Assembly (NCBI GenBank): GCA_023954715.1 | Contig: JAGSHD010000008.1 | Span: forward strand, 1-64,000 | Reading direction: 5' to 3' | Source of the DNA: Candidatus Cloacimonadota bacterium | GTDB taxonomy: Bacteria; Muiribacteriota; UBA6191 | DNA length: 64,000 bases | Shown here: in pieces, positions 51,138 through 59,125 of the stretch | Position numbering within the stretch: the first letter of the stretch is position 1 | Layout of the letters: the number at the start of each line of letters is the position of its first letter | Translations under genes and position numbers: made by a program | Notes under the pieces: generated by a model | What the model was told of the DNA's origin: nothing | Database searches by the model: none | The model's input: the letters and a program-made list of their open reading frames with translations, nothing else

Positions 51138-52136
51138 ATGCAAACATTTATTATCGTATCTAGATCAATTATTGAGAGCGAAATTTGGGATAAACCACCA
51201 CTCTACATCAAAGTATGGTTGTTTCTAATAATCAAAGCTCAACATAAAGATTACAAAGATCTAAAAAGAGGGCAGTTAAGGACTTCTATTAGGGAGATCC
51301 AAGAGGGATGTTCGTGGCATTGTGGCTTTAGAAAGGAGACTCCCACAATCAAAAAAATACGCTATATTTTGGATTGGTTGCGAAATCCCTATGGTAAGGC
51401 TATCGGGCAAGACAATGAGCTGTCTGTTAAGGGCACAATGGTTGGTATAAGAAAGGGCACACAAGGGATGCTCGTAACCATAGATAAATACAATACCTAC
51501 CAAGACTTAAAAAACTATGGACAGGATGGTTTAGGGCATACTGAAAACCCTATGGGTAGTAATACGAACCAACAGTGGACTGGTCTGCAAGGGCATAATA
51601 TAAACAATAATGAAAAGAATGAACAAGAAGAAGATAAAAAAATAAAACAAAAAAAAGAAATTCTACCCCTAACCCCTCCAGGGGAAAGTTCATTTGATTC
51701 TAAATCTTCAAAAATTGTTTCTATAAATGAAAACAAAAAGTTCAAAGATCAATCCAATGATTCAAAAACTATTATTGAGAAGAGGGTGGATGAATTGAAA
51801 AAGAAGTTTGGAGTTAGTCGAGTTTCAAATGCCTATGATTTGTTTGAAGAGTTCGTAAAGATAGGAAAGAATAGATCTGATCACAAAGAGCTCCAATCCA
51901 TCAAAAATATTTGTACGATTCTTAAAAAGCAAACAGCTAGTTTTGATGATTTAAAGAGATCAATTGAAAACTACAAAGCATCAAAATCAGAAAAGATTGA
52001 AGAGGGTTATATTTTCTCATGTGCAAACTTCTTTGGAAGAAGAGAAGAGTATACAAACTATACAAGTTTAGTTATAGAGCTAGACCCAATGGATGCTTTT
52101 TACAAAGAAATGGAGGAGGAGATTTACAATGGATAA
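51138..52136 (+). CDS. Replication initiator-like protein with a different N-terminus from prophage A
   Basis: The 332-residue protein starts with IIVSRSIIESEIWDKPPLYI and KVWLFLIIKAQHKDYKDLKR, a phrase common in phage replication/DnaD-like N-terminal domains, and has no obvious similarity there to the A protein. From about residue 170 it matches A closely (KKEILPLTPPGE, INENKKFK, VDELKKKFGVSRV, IFSCANFFGRREEYTNYTS). This domain swap suggests a different origin recognised but a shared partner. A GC-rich repeat (51663-51684) lies in the linker. Confidence 0.65.
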   Translation: MQTFIIVSRSIIESEIWDKPPLYIKVWLFLIIKAQHKDYKDLKRGQLRTSIREIQEGCSWHCGFRKETPTIKKIRYILDWLRNPYGKAIGQDNELSVKGTMVGIRKGTQGMLVTIDKYNTYQDLKNYGQDGLGHTENPMGSNTNQQWTGLQGHNINNNEKNEQEEDKKIKQKKEILPLTPPGESSFDSKSSKIVSINENKKFKDQSNDSKTIIEKRVDELKKKFGVSRVSNAYDLFEEFVKIGKNRSDHKELQSIKNICTILKKQTASFDDLKRSIENYKASKSEKIEEGYIFSCANFFGRREEYTNYTSLVIELDPMDAFYKEMEEEIYNG

Positions 52137-52728
52137 ATCATTAGTCGCTACACCAGAGTATTTAGAAAAACAAATAAAGTATTTGGGAGATTGCTTTAAC
52201 GTAACAAATAAAAAAGGAAGGGTACTAGAAATCGTTAGAAAGATGAAAGGAATGCCATTACACCATGCAAAGCAAATTTTCAGAAAGTTTATTGATGGCA
52301 ATGATAGGTTTCCTTTGATCAAGGAGTTTAACGAACAAATAAACTATTTTGAAAACCTAGAGAGAGAAACCTTTAAACGGCTAGAACAAGATAAATCTAT
52401 TGAACTGGTTACTTCAATGTCTGTACATCAATCTCTTAAAGAGGCTGCAAGACCAATGAAAATTTTACTAAAGAGAGATCCTGAAAAGTTTAATCAGTTG
52501 AAAGATTCTTTTAATGAGTTTTTTCCAAATATACTAAGCCAATCTCGTAATCATAATAGTGCCATAAGTGACACAGATCTAAGAGTCAATGCATGTTTTA
52601 GCATGTTAAATGAGTTTCATTTAGACCCAGTTAAGGTATTTAAAGAAGAAATAGATAAATGTGTACCTGGTATTAGAAAAGATAGGTTAATGAGTGGCTT
52701 AAGTAAGTATAAAAGAACAATAAACTAG
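52129..52728 (+). CDS. Conserved replication-module protein (homologue of 10468-11094)
   Basis: The ATG at 52129 aligns with the A start (MDKSLVA) and overlaps the preceding stop by 8 bases. The 199-residue protein keeps KGMPLHHAKQIFRKFIDGND, RPMKILLKRDPEKFN, FPNILSQSRNH and DLRVNACFSMLNEF. It is helical with no catalytic motif. It may be a helicase loader by position (lambda P). Confidence 0.6.
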   Translation: MDKSLVATPEYLEKQIKYLGDCFNVTNKKGRVLEIVRKMKGMPLHHAKQIFRKFIDGNDRFPLIKEFNEQINYFENLERETFKRLEQDKSIELVTSMSVHQSLKEAARPMKILLKRDPEKFNQLKDSFNEFFPNILSQSRNHNSAISDTDLRVNACFSMLNEFHLDPVKVFKEEIDKCVPGIRKDRLMSGLSKYKRTIN

Positions 52729-52741
52729 AAGGGAGTTGGTG

Positions 52742-53680
52742 ATGTTAAAAATAACAGATTGTAAATCATTGGATAAAAAATACTTAAACGGTTTGATCCA
52801 AGAGTTTTTAAATAGAAAGTCTTATGCAAAAGATACAAAGGCAACTTATAAAAAACAATTAAAAGTCTTTTTTAGTTATTGTGCGACTAAAAAGATTAAA
52901 AAACCAAGAAGAAAAGATATTTTAAGTTTTTTAGAACATTTAATTTACTCAGGTAAATCAGCAAGTTATATCAATAATTTATTAACTTCTTTGAGAGTCT
53001 TTTTTAAGTATTTGGATTATTTAGGGCTTTATCCAGATATCACAAAGATGATTGATCGAGTAAAGAGTGATAAAAGACATAAGAGAGAGGCGTTATATCC
53101 TTTTCAGTTTATTAAAATCTTAAACGCCATGCCAGATACAGACAATGAAATATCCCTAAGAAACTATGCAATCATCAACTTACTTGGCAGAACTGGTATC
53201 AGACGAAATGGGCTAAGAGAGTTACAGATAAAGCATCTATATGAGAAGGCTGGACATGATCAGCAACAAGCTTGGTATCTATTGATCAAATTAAAAGGTC
53301 ATCAAGTTTCAACTCACGAGTTGTATCTTACACCAAAGAGTGTAGATCCCATTCAAAATTATTTGAAACTCAAAAAGAAACAAAAGAAAAATGATTACCT
53401 ATTTTCAACACAAAGCGGTAAGCAATTAAATGTGGATTTTATCTCAAGACTGTTTAAGAAATCAGCAAGAAGAGTTGGCATTGATACCCCAAAGATAACT
53501 TGCCATAGTCTACGACACATGTTTGCCACAATTGCCAAAGAAAAGGGTGAAGCCTTAGAAGATATTTCAGATGTTTTAGGTCATGCAAACTTTGCCACAA
53601 CATCAGATATCTATGTTCATCGTGGAGATAGCAATAAAAGTAGAGTTTTAAAAGTGGTAGATGAGGTTTTAGATGTTTAG
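52742..53680 (+). CDS. XerC/D-like tyrosine recombinase (homologue of 11144-12079)
   Basis: The 312-residue protein matches its A counterpart through most of its length, with catalytic GRTGIRRNGLREL, CHSLRHMFATIAK and DVLGHANFATTSDIYVHRG. The ATG at 52742 follows GGGAGTTGGTG. The coupled genes downstream differ from those in A. It is separate from the integrase at 54055, so each prophage carries two tyrosine recombinases. Confidence 0.85.
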   Translation: MLKITDCKSLDKKYLNGLIQEFLNRKSYAKDTKATYKKQLKVFFSYCATKKIKKPRRKDILSFLEHLIYSGKSASYINNLLTSLRVFFKYLDYLGLYPDITKMIDRVKSDKRHKREALYPFQFIKILNAMPDTDNEISLRNYAIINLLGRTGIRRNGLRELQIKHLYEKAGHDQQQAWYLLIKLKGHQVSTHELYLTPKSVDPIQNYLKLKKKQKKNDYLFSTQSGKQLNVDFISRLFKKSARRVGIDTPKITCHSLRHMFATIAKEKGEALEDISDVLGHANFATTSDIYVHRGDSNKSRVLKVVDEVLDV

Positions 53681-53825
53681 TTTTAATAAAGTCGTGGAAT
53701 GTACAAAAACAAGATTTATCAAGAGCAATGAATTGTGTGTTTATCAAGGTTTGATATGTTTTTTACAGGAAAGCTGTTTTTCCTGTAGACACTATAAAAA
53801 AGTGGGTATAAATGCAAAAGAGTAA
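53673..53825 (+). CDS. Short Cys-containing protein
   Basis: The 50-residue frame starts inside the recombinase end (8-base overlap) and encodes FNKVVECTKTRFIKSNELCV, then a CFSCRHYKK phrase with two Cys close together. It may bind a metal. It is the only gene between recombinase and the pre-integrase gene here, where prophage A has seven or eight. Function unknown. Confidence 0.45.
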   Translation: MFSFNKVVECTKTRFIKSNELCVYQGLICFLQESCFSCRHYKKVGINAKE

Positions 53826-53967
53826 ATCATCAAAAACTCGACTTGTAATTACCAACTATTATACAGGCGAAAGATGGTATTTAGTAGACCTAGGTAAAGA
53901 CGAAAAGTACATCAGCGAAGCAAAATATTTAGAGCTTCAATCAGAGAAAAAGCAACTCTCTAAGTAA
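53812..53967 (+). CDS. Conserved small pre-integrase protein, excisionase candidate (homologue of 14772-14909)
   Basis: The 51-residue protein contains TRLVITNYYTGERWYLVDLG and YISEAKYLEL, the core conserved with A. Its start overlaps the previous gene by 14 bases. A hairpin leader and the integrase follow. An Xis-type role is inferred from position only. Confidence 0.6.
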   Translation: MQKSKSSKTRLVITNYYTGERWYLVDLGKDEKYISEAKYLELQSEKKQLSK

Positions 53968-53999
53968 TCACCACAAACAATAAAATCAACCAAAAAAAT

Positions 54000-54036
54000 T
54001 ATTGAAAAATCATTCAATAGTAGAGCTATCCCTACG
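54000..54036 (+). repeat. Hairpin leader before the prophage B integrase
   Basis: TATTGAA (54000-54006) pairs with TTCAATA (54013-54019), followed by a weaker GTAG/CTAC stem (54020-54036 region). This repeats the two-hairpin layout of the units before 13423, 14245 and 15011 in prophage A with different bases, suggesting conservation of structure over sequence. Confidence 0.45.
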
Positions 54037-54054
54037 CAAAAAAGGATTTAGATC

Positions 54055-55065
54055 ATGGCAAGTATAAAGAAAACTAAGTTAAAAAATGGCAAGTCTAGTT
54101 ACAATGTTCGAGTAAGACTAAAAGGAAAGACGGTTTTTAAAACCTTTAGGACCATGGGTGAAGCAAGAAACTTTATCATAGAAACAGAACAGTCTTTGGA
54201 AGCTGGAAAGTTTACAGATAAAATTGGGGATATGCCCGTAAAAAACTTGTTTGAAAGGTATATCTCACAAGAACTACCCATGAGAAAAAGACCAAAGAGT
54301 TATTTGGCCTTTTTTAACTTCTTTTCAGATAAGATAGGTCATCTAGAGATTAAAGATGTTAGTACAACTTTACTATTGCAGATCAGACAAAAGATGATTA
54401 AAGAAGGTCGATTGTCTTTTGCCAGTATCAATAGATATTTTGCATCTGTTGGTCGTAGCTTTGCCATGGCAGTAGAGTGGGACTTGTTAGAGGACAATCC
54501 TTTTAGAAAAGTAGGAAAGCTAAAAGAACCAAAGGGGAGGGTTAGATTTTTATCAGATGACGAAAGAGAAAGACTTTTATTTGAATGCAAGAAAGTAGAC
54601 TATCTTTATGTTGTAGTAGTGTTGGCTCTAACTACTGGAGCAAGAAAAGGTGAGATAATGACCCTAACCTGGAGACAAGTTATTTTTAAAGAAAATATCA
54701 TTATCCTAGAAGATACAAAAAATGGAGAACGCAGATCCCTACCATTATGCAAGTTTTCAAAACAAGTCTTATTGGACTGGAAAGCAAAAGAAATGCATAA
54801 AACAAAAGTCTTTCATATCCTTCAATGCCAAAGAAGTTGGCAAACAGCAATAAAAAATGCAGAAATCACAAACTTCAAGTTTCATGATCTAAGACATTCA
54901 TGTGCCTCATATTTAGCAATGCAAGGAGTCCCACTTCTAGCCATAGCAGATATCCTAGGCCATAAAAGCCTAGACATGGTAAAAAGATACGCCCATCTAT
55001 CCAATACCTACAAAAGTTCAATCATAGAAACTTTAGGAGATTTTTTGTTTCCAAATTCAGATTAA
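54055..55065 (+). CDS. int: Prophage B integrase, tyrosine recombinase
   Basis: The 336-residue protein is a close homologue of the A integrase, with an arm-binding N-terminus (IKKTKLKNGKSSYNVRVRL), a core-binding domain and the catalytic TTGARKGEIMTL, FHDLRHSCASYLAMQG, DILGHKSLDMVKRYAHL. Arg, His-x-x-Arg, His and Tyr are all present. Similarity extends to the N-terminal arm, in agreement with use of the same att core. It is followed by the cargo pair and att2. Confidence 0.9.
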   Translation: MASIKKTKLKNGKSSYNVRVRLKGKTVFKTFRTMGEARNFIIETEQSLEAGKFTDKIGDMPVKNLFERYISQELPMRKRPKSYLAFFNFFSDKIGHLEIKDVSTTLLLQIRQKMIKEGRLSFASINRYFASVGRSFAMAVEWDLLEDNPFRKVGKLKEPKGRVRFLSDDERERLLFECKKVDYLYVVVVLALTTGARKGEIMTLTWRQVIFKENIIILEDTKNGERRSLPLCKFSKQVLLDWKAKEMHKTKVFHILQCQRSWQTAIKNAEITNFKFHDLRHSCASYLAMQGVPLLAIADILGHKSLDMVKRYAHLSNTYKSSIIETLGDFLFPNSD

Positions 55066-55090
55066 ACATGATGGATAATATACAAATCAT

Positions 55091-56068
55091 TCAAACAGTA
55101 CGACCAAGAGCAAAGCAGATTACTTCTTTTGCACCCGCATCTTTTAAAATTTTTTTACAAGCATTCATACTACCACCAGTCGTGAAAATATCATCGATAA
55201 GTAAGATTGTTTTATCTAAAATAAGGTTGGTACGATCTGGATTTACTTTTATTGACTTTAGAGATCGACCACGTGAACTATCAAAAGTTTGAATTTCTCT
55301 AGACTTTCTAAGTTCCACAACAGTTTTGGATCTGTATATACAGCCTTCTCCATTACTAACTGAAAGTCTTCTTCCTAAAAATCTACGTATAAAGTTTATG
55401 AGTCCACTTGTTAACTTAAGTTTAGAGAAATTGTTATCATTTATTATGCTACATGTATGACCTGGTATAGGGATTATGGTTTCTAAATTAGAATCTAACA
55501 AAAACTTTAGTTTTGTCTCCAGTTGCTTGTTTATTAGATTTTCAAAGAAAATGTATCCATTTGCATTAGAGTTTTTAAGTAACAGGAGGTTCTTTCTAAA
55601 ATCGAGGTTTTCTTGAGACAAGTTTTTATATTTGGTGCTCATTGGAAAATAGTCACCACAATATCCATTTAGGCTTGTAAAGTGTCTTTCTTTAGGAGGA
55701 TAAGCGGAAGCGTAATAAATTTTGGGTTTATTTATTTTTACAGTCTTTTTTTTCTTTTTCTTTGTGACTTGAGAAGTTGTAAAAACTTGATTACTAGTAG
55801 TGCTTTCGTGAAGGAAGCTTGTTGTATAAATTATTTGAAGTAGTTTTATTGATTTAGTCAAATTACAAGAAATAGTTCTTGCTATATCACTTCTTGACCA
55901 TGAAATTTTAAGTCGTTCAATTTTAAGTACAGAGCTAGGGTCTTCTACTGAAAGTAAATAATACTTCTCTTGCCTATCTACAATTTGGTTTATAAATTGG
56001 TACCAAACGCCATGGATTTGCAGCTTGAGATAGTTATCAGTAATATTAACACAAGACATCACAGTCAT
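55091..56068 (-). CDS. ComF-like phosphoribosyltransferase of a DprA-PRTase pair
   Basis: The 325-residue protein ends in a type I phosphoribosyltransferase domain. TILLIDDIFTTGGSMNACK (287-305) is the PRPP loop with Asp292-Asp293, followed by FALGRTV as in ComF proteins. The N-terminal 200 residues are unrelated to ComF zinc domains: a beta-rich part and a Lys-run linker (TKKKKKKTVK). It is transcribed divergently from the DprA-like gene, 211 bases away. Such pairings are, as I recall, noted as candidate conflict systems. The substrate is unknown. Confidence 0.7.
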   Translation of the reverse strand: MTVMSCVNITDNYLKLQIHGVWYQFINQIVDRQEKYYLLSVEDPSSVLKIERLKISWSRSDIARTISCNLTKSIKLLQIIYTTSFLHESTTSNQVFTTSQVTKKKKKKTVKINKPKIYYASAYPPKERHFTSLNGYCGDYFPMSTKYKNLSQENLDFRKNLLLLKNSNANGYIFFENLINKQLETKLKFLLDSNLETIIPIPGHTCSIINDNNFSKLKLTSGLINFIRRFLGRRLSVSNGEGCIYRSKTVVELRKSREIQTFDSSRGRSLKSIKVNPDRTNLILDKTILLIDDIFTTGGSMNACKKILKDAGAKEVICFALGRTV

Positions 56069-56279
56069 TTGCTGGGTTTCAAACTGTAATGCAAATTTAG
56101 AAAAGTTTTTGTGATTATTCTCTATAACAATAAACTCTGATTGATTTTTATTTACATAACATGTGAAACTAATAATTGAGCCTTCATTTCTTTATAAGAA
56201 GAGGTTTATTCTTTAAAAAGTATAGAAACTATAATATAATCGAAAAAAATTATATAGGTTTGTTAACGATAGTTCAATT

Positions 56280-57263
56280 ATGTTAAATCTTTTACAATTA
56301 TTATCTTTGTTATTGTTGCCACGAGTTGGTAGGAAATCTGTATATAAATTCATTTCAAACTTAAGTAAGTGTATGCCTGATGGTAATATCATTGAGATGA
56401 AACAATTTATTGAAGAAAATAATCCTCCTAAACTTCTGATAAATGCTTTGACCGTAGAAAACTTGAAGCAAGCTAAAGTTGAAGCAAATAGGATAATAGA
56501 AACTTCAAAAAAATTAAAAATATCTATTGTGCATTGGGAAAGTGTTGATTTTCCTGATTCGTTACGAAAAGTAGATGATCCTCCTCTTATTTTGTACTAC
56601 AAAGGTAATTTAAACAGTTTCAATGACTTAAACTCCATAGCATTGATTGGTACAAGAAACCCAACAAAATTTGGTTTACTCTCTGCAAAACGTATTGGAA
56701 AAACTATTGCAGAACAAGGGGTTGCAGTAGTGAGTGGCTTGGCTAAAGGGTGCGATAGTGAAGGACACGAAGGTTGCTTAGATGGAGATGGAAAAGCAAT
56801 TGCTGTATTGGGACAAGGAATTAATACACTATCAAAAAAAACGAAATTCTTATCTGAAAAAATAGTACTTAATGATGGATGCTTAATCAGTGAATATCCC
56901 CCAAATGTAGCAGGTAATAAAGGCTTCTTTATTGAAAGAGATAGAATCCAAAGTTATCTTAGCAATGCGGTTTTAGTTGTTGAAACTACAAAAACTGGTG
57001 GAACAATGCATGCGGTGAACTGCTGTTTAAATAGTAAAAAGCCATTGGCTTGTATAGATCATCCTAAACAGTGGCATAATGAAGAGCAAGTTGTAGGAAA
57101 TCAATTTTTAATTCAAAACAAAAAGGCAACTCCAATTGCAGATAGTAAAAGTTTAAATAGTTTTTTAGATAGGGTAAAGCTTATACAATCAAATATTAAA
57201 TCTAAAAGAGTAAGGGTTATCCAAAATGAACTAAAATTAGTGAAAAAGAAGGGGCTTTCTTAA
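56280..57263 (+). CDS. DprA/Smf-family protein
   Basis: The 327-residue protein has an N-terminal helical part and a Rossmann-like DprA domain with ALIGTRNPTKFGLLSAKRIG (GTRxP), VSGLAKGCDSEGHEGCLDG (SGxAxGID-like) and FFIERDRIQSYLSNAVLVVE (FPxRNRxIxxLS-like), then TKTGGTMHAVNCC. DprA binds single-stranded DNA and loads RecA in transformation. Some DprA-like proteins are also found in defence neighbourhoods. A TATAAT pair near 56232 may be its promoter. Changes at Ile-Asp to Cys-Asp and Arg-Asn to Arg-Asp suggest a diverged role. Confidence 0.75.
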   Translation: MLNLLQLLSLLLLPRVGRKSVYKFISNLSKCMPDGNIIEMKQFIEENNPPKLLINALTVENLKQAKVEANRIIETSKKLKISIVHWESVDFPDSLRKVDDPPLILYYKGNLNSFNDLNSIALIGTRNPTKFGLLSAKRIGKTIAEQGVAVVSGLAKGCDSEGHEGCLDGDGKAIAVLGQGINTLSKKTKFLSEKIVLNDGCLISEYPPNVAGNKGFFIERDRIQSYLSNAVLVVETTKTGGTMHAVNCCLNSKKPLACIDHPKQWHNEEQVVGNQFLIQNKKATPIADSKSLNSFLDRVKLIQSNIKSKRVRVIQNELKLVKKKGLS

Positions 57264-57341
57264 TTTTAGAGAAAAAGTAAAGCGAAAGTGTATTTTGTGC
57301 GTAGAATAAAAGAATTTGATTCTAAAAAATACTCCAAAAAA

Positions 57342-57378
57342 TATCCAAAAAATTGAGATTATCCAAATTTTATCCACA
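57342..57378 (+). repeat. Repeated TATCC boxes beside att2
   Basis: TATCCAAAA (57342-57350), TTATCCAAA (57359-57367) and TTATCCACA (57370-57378) form a tandem cluster about 110 bases left of att2. The same block, nearly base for base, lies left of att3 (60460-60503), and a shorter version lies right of att1. They are integrase arm sites or DnaA-like boxes. No gene is visible in 57264-57804. Confidence 0.55.
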
Positions 57379-57484
57379 AATGCAGTATTGGAAATCTAAA
57401 TTGATAAAGATGTAAGTCATTTATTCATAGTATTTACAGCTATAAAATGATCAAAATCAATCATAAATAATCACCCAAATATAT

Positions 57485-57531
57485 AATTGCGGAACAGAAG
57501 GTCACAGGTTCGAACCCTGTTAGGTGTACTC
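57485..57531 (+). other. att2: tRNA-3'-end-like attachment site, right end of prophage B
   Basis: It matches att1 over 47 bases with few changes, and its 29-base core (57503-57531) is identical. It again has the T-arm (ACAGG TTCGAAC CCTGT) and tail ending TGTACTC, without a 5' tRNA half. It marks the right end of prophage B and the left end of the remnant segment. Confidence 0.8.
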
Positions 57532-57535
57532 TTTA

Positions 57536-57581
57536 AAACCCTTTGTTAATCTACCTCTCGGAGATTGCGAAGGGTTTTTTT
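57536..57581 (+). terminator. tRNA-type terminator following att2
   Basis: AAACCCTT (57536-57543) pairs with AAGGGTTT (57570-57577), followed by a run of T. An inner stem (AATCT / AGATT around ACCTCTCGG) is visible. It is a diverged version of the terminator after att1. Confidence 0.75.
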
Positions 57582-57804
57582 ATTTCTTGGCTTTTCATTT
57601 TTGGACCAAATTTGGATTTTGTGATCCAAAAGAAAGTTCTGTCCATTAAGTTCATGTATTTTTGAGAAAAGCATTGGTCGTAGGTAGGTTTTGTCTTTAC
57701 TTATCTCATAAACTTATTTAATAATACAGTTGTAAACTTTTAAATTTAATCAAAGATTATAATCAACCAAATTACTAATAAAAATGAAGCCTTAATTATC
57801 AAGT

Positions 57805-58198
57805 TTGATTGACCAATCACAAAAAAGTATAGTTTCTTATGCGAATAGTGGAGTCACGCTTTTGTTTTGGAATATCGGTAAACGAGTCAAGGATCATATT
57901 TTAGGAGATAAGCGTGCCGAAGATGGTAAAGAAGTTGTTTCTTCAATTTCATCTGAACTGAAAATAAAATATGGTAAAAATTTCGAAGAAAAAAAATCTT
58001 CGTAGGATGATTCAATTTGTCGAGAAACTTCCAGACTTTCAAATTGTCGTGACACTGTCACGACAATTGAGTAGGTTACATTTTATTACCTTATTTCCAA
58101 TGAAAAAAGATGATGCACGCTTATTTTATGCAAATAAAATATCAGAAGAAAATTGGAGTGTAAGGTCTAGTAGAAAACAGATGGAAAGTACGAGGTAA
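57805..58198 (+). pseudogene. DUF1016 (YhcG-type nuclease) N-terminal remnant with frameshift
   Basis: The first frame (SIVSYANSGVTLLFWNIGKR, VVSSISSELKIKYGKNF) is the start of the DUF1016 N-terminal domain. The continuation (KNLRRMIQFVEKLPDFQIVV, TLSRQLSRLHFITLFPMKK, NWSVRSSRKQM) is in another frame. The shift lies at the A-run near 57988-57995. The C-terminal PD-(D/E)xK domain is missing, so the gene is broken. A second, shorter remnant follows att3. Confidence 0.8.
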
Positions 58199-58208
58199 GT
58201 AGTATGGT

Positions 58209-58991
58209 ATGGGAGAAAATTTGATTTTGTATCCGAAAGACTTGAATTTTGAAAGTTTAAAGTCTGTAGAAGACGCTTACGCAAAAATATCAAATATAAA
58301 AGTAGATGATGTGGATCTAGTAAATCCAGATAAACAACATGAAGATTTAATCGCAAAAATTACAAGATCTTATAATCAAGCCAAGGAGGTTTTGGAAAGT
58401 TATAAGCTTACTTGTCCTGATCTTTTGTTGTTTTTGGGGCCGTCATACTTTGACGGACATTCAGTGGTTTTCAATAAGAATAATGCAATCACATTTTTGG
58501 ATTTAGAAGTTATAGATTATCACTATCAATGCTCAGGCTTTATGCCTTTAGTCCATATGGTTCATGAATTGATACATTCGTTACATTACTCAATGAATAA
58601 ACCTTTTGCCCTACAGAATATTGGTAACGATAAGTATAATTTGTTAAGACATTGTATTTCTGAGGGTTTGGCTACCTATTATTCAAGAGTAATGACTCAA
58701 GATAAATTTGATTCTTACTGGTTTGGACTCTTTCCGAAAGATGATGTTAGTCATTGGCTAGAAGATTGTGAAGATCAATTTAGAGCTGATTTACAGCTTG
58801 TATTGCAAAATGAAATGAGTGTTGAGGACCAATTGTTTTCAGTAGAGTCAAATGAAGTAAGTTGGCGAAGAGCTTATCATCATGGATCTGTGATTGTTGA
58901 CCGTTCACTAAACAAAGCTGATTTTGACAAAACTTGTAGTATGACAGTAGATGACTGGCTCGAAGAAATTTTACAATATATTGATACCTAA
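58209..58991 (+). CDS. Putative zinc-dependent protease (HExxH, DUF2268-like)
   Basis: The 260-residue protein contains VHMVHELIHSLHYS, with HELIH (119-123) as zinc-binding and catalytic site, and CISEGLATYYSR (149-160), where Glu152 is a likely third ligand. This arrangement is that of DUF2268-type predicted proteases. It has no signal peptide. It follows the broken DUF1016 gene and precedes a secreted protein in remnant C, in the equivalent of hotspot 2. The role is unknown. Confidence 0.6.
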   Translation: MGENLILYPKDLNFESLKSVEDAYAKISNIKVDDVDLVNPDKQHEDLIAKITRSYNQAKEVLESYKLTCPDLLLFLGPSYFDGHSVVFNKNNAITFLDLEVIDYHYQCSGFMPLVHMVHELIHSLHYSMNKPFALQNIGNDKYNLLRHCISEGLATYYSRVMTQDKFDSYWFGLFPKDDVSHWLEDCEDQFRADLQLVLQNEMSVEDQLFSVESNEVSWRRAYHHGSVIVDRSLNKADFDKTCSMTVDDWLEEILQYIDT

Positions 58992-59125
58992 TGTATATTG
59001 ACCATAGATGGTCACTATCGAATTAGAGCTTTACTTGATAAAGCAATGATCCAAAGGTAGACAAAAACCATAAATTAACTAGCGCTTTTGTTATAGTTAT
59101 CCCATATTGATCTTAAGGAGATCTA

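Larger units (their letters stand above)
17136..57531. mobile_element. Prophage B, complete lambda-like siphophage genome
   Basis: The segment is flanked by identical 29-base att cores (17136-17164 and 57503-57531). It carries packaging, head, tail, lysis, cargo, replication and integrase modules, about 40.4 kb in total, close to the size of lambda-type phages. The head-tail gene order follows lambda (Nu1-, A-, W-, B-, C/E-, FII-, U-, V-, G/GT-, H-, M-, L-, K-, J-like). All structural frames appear intact, so the prophage may still be inducible. Confidence 0.85.
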
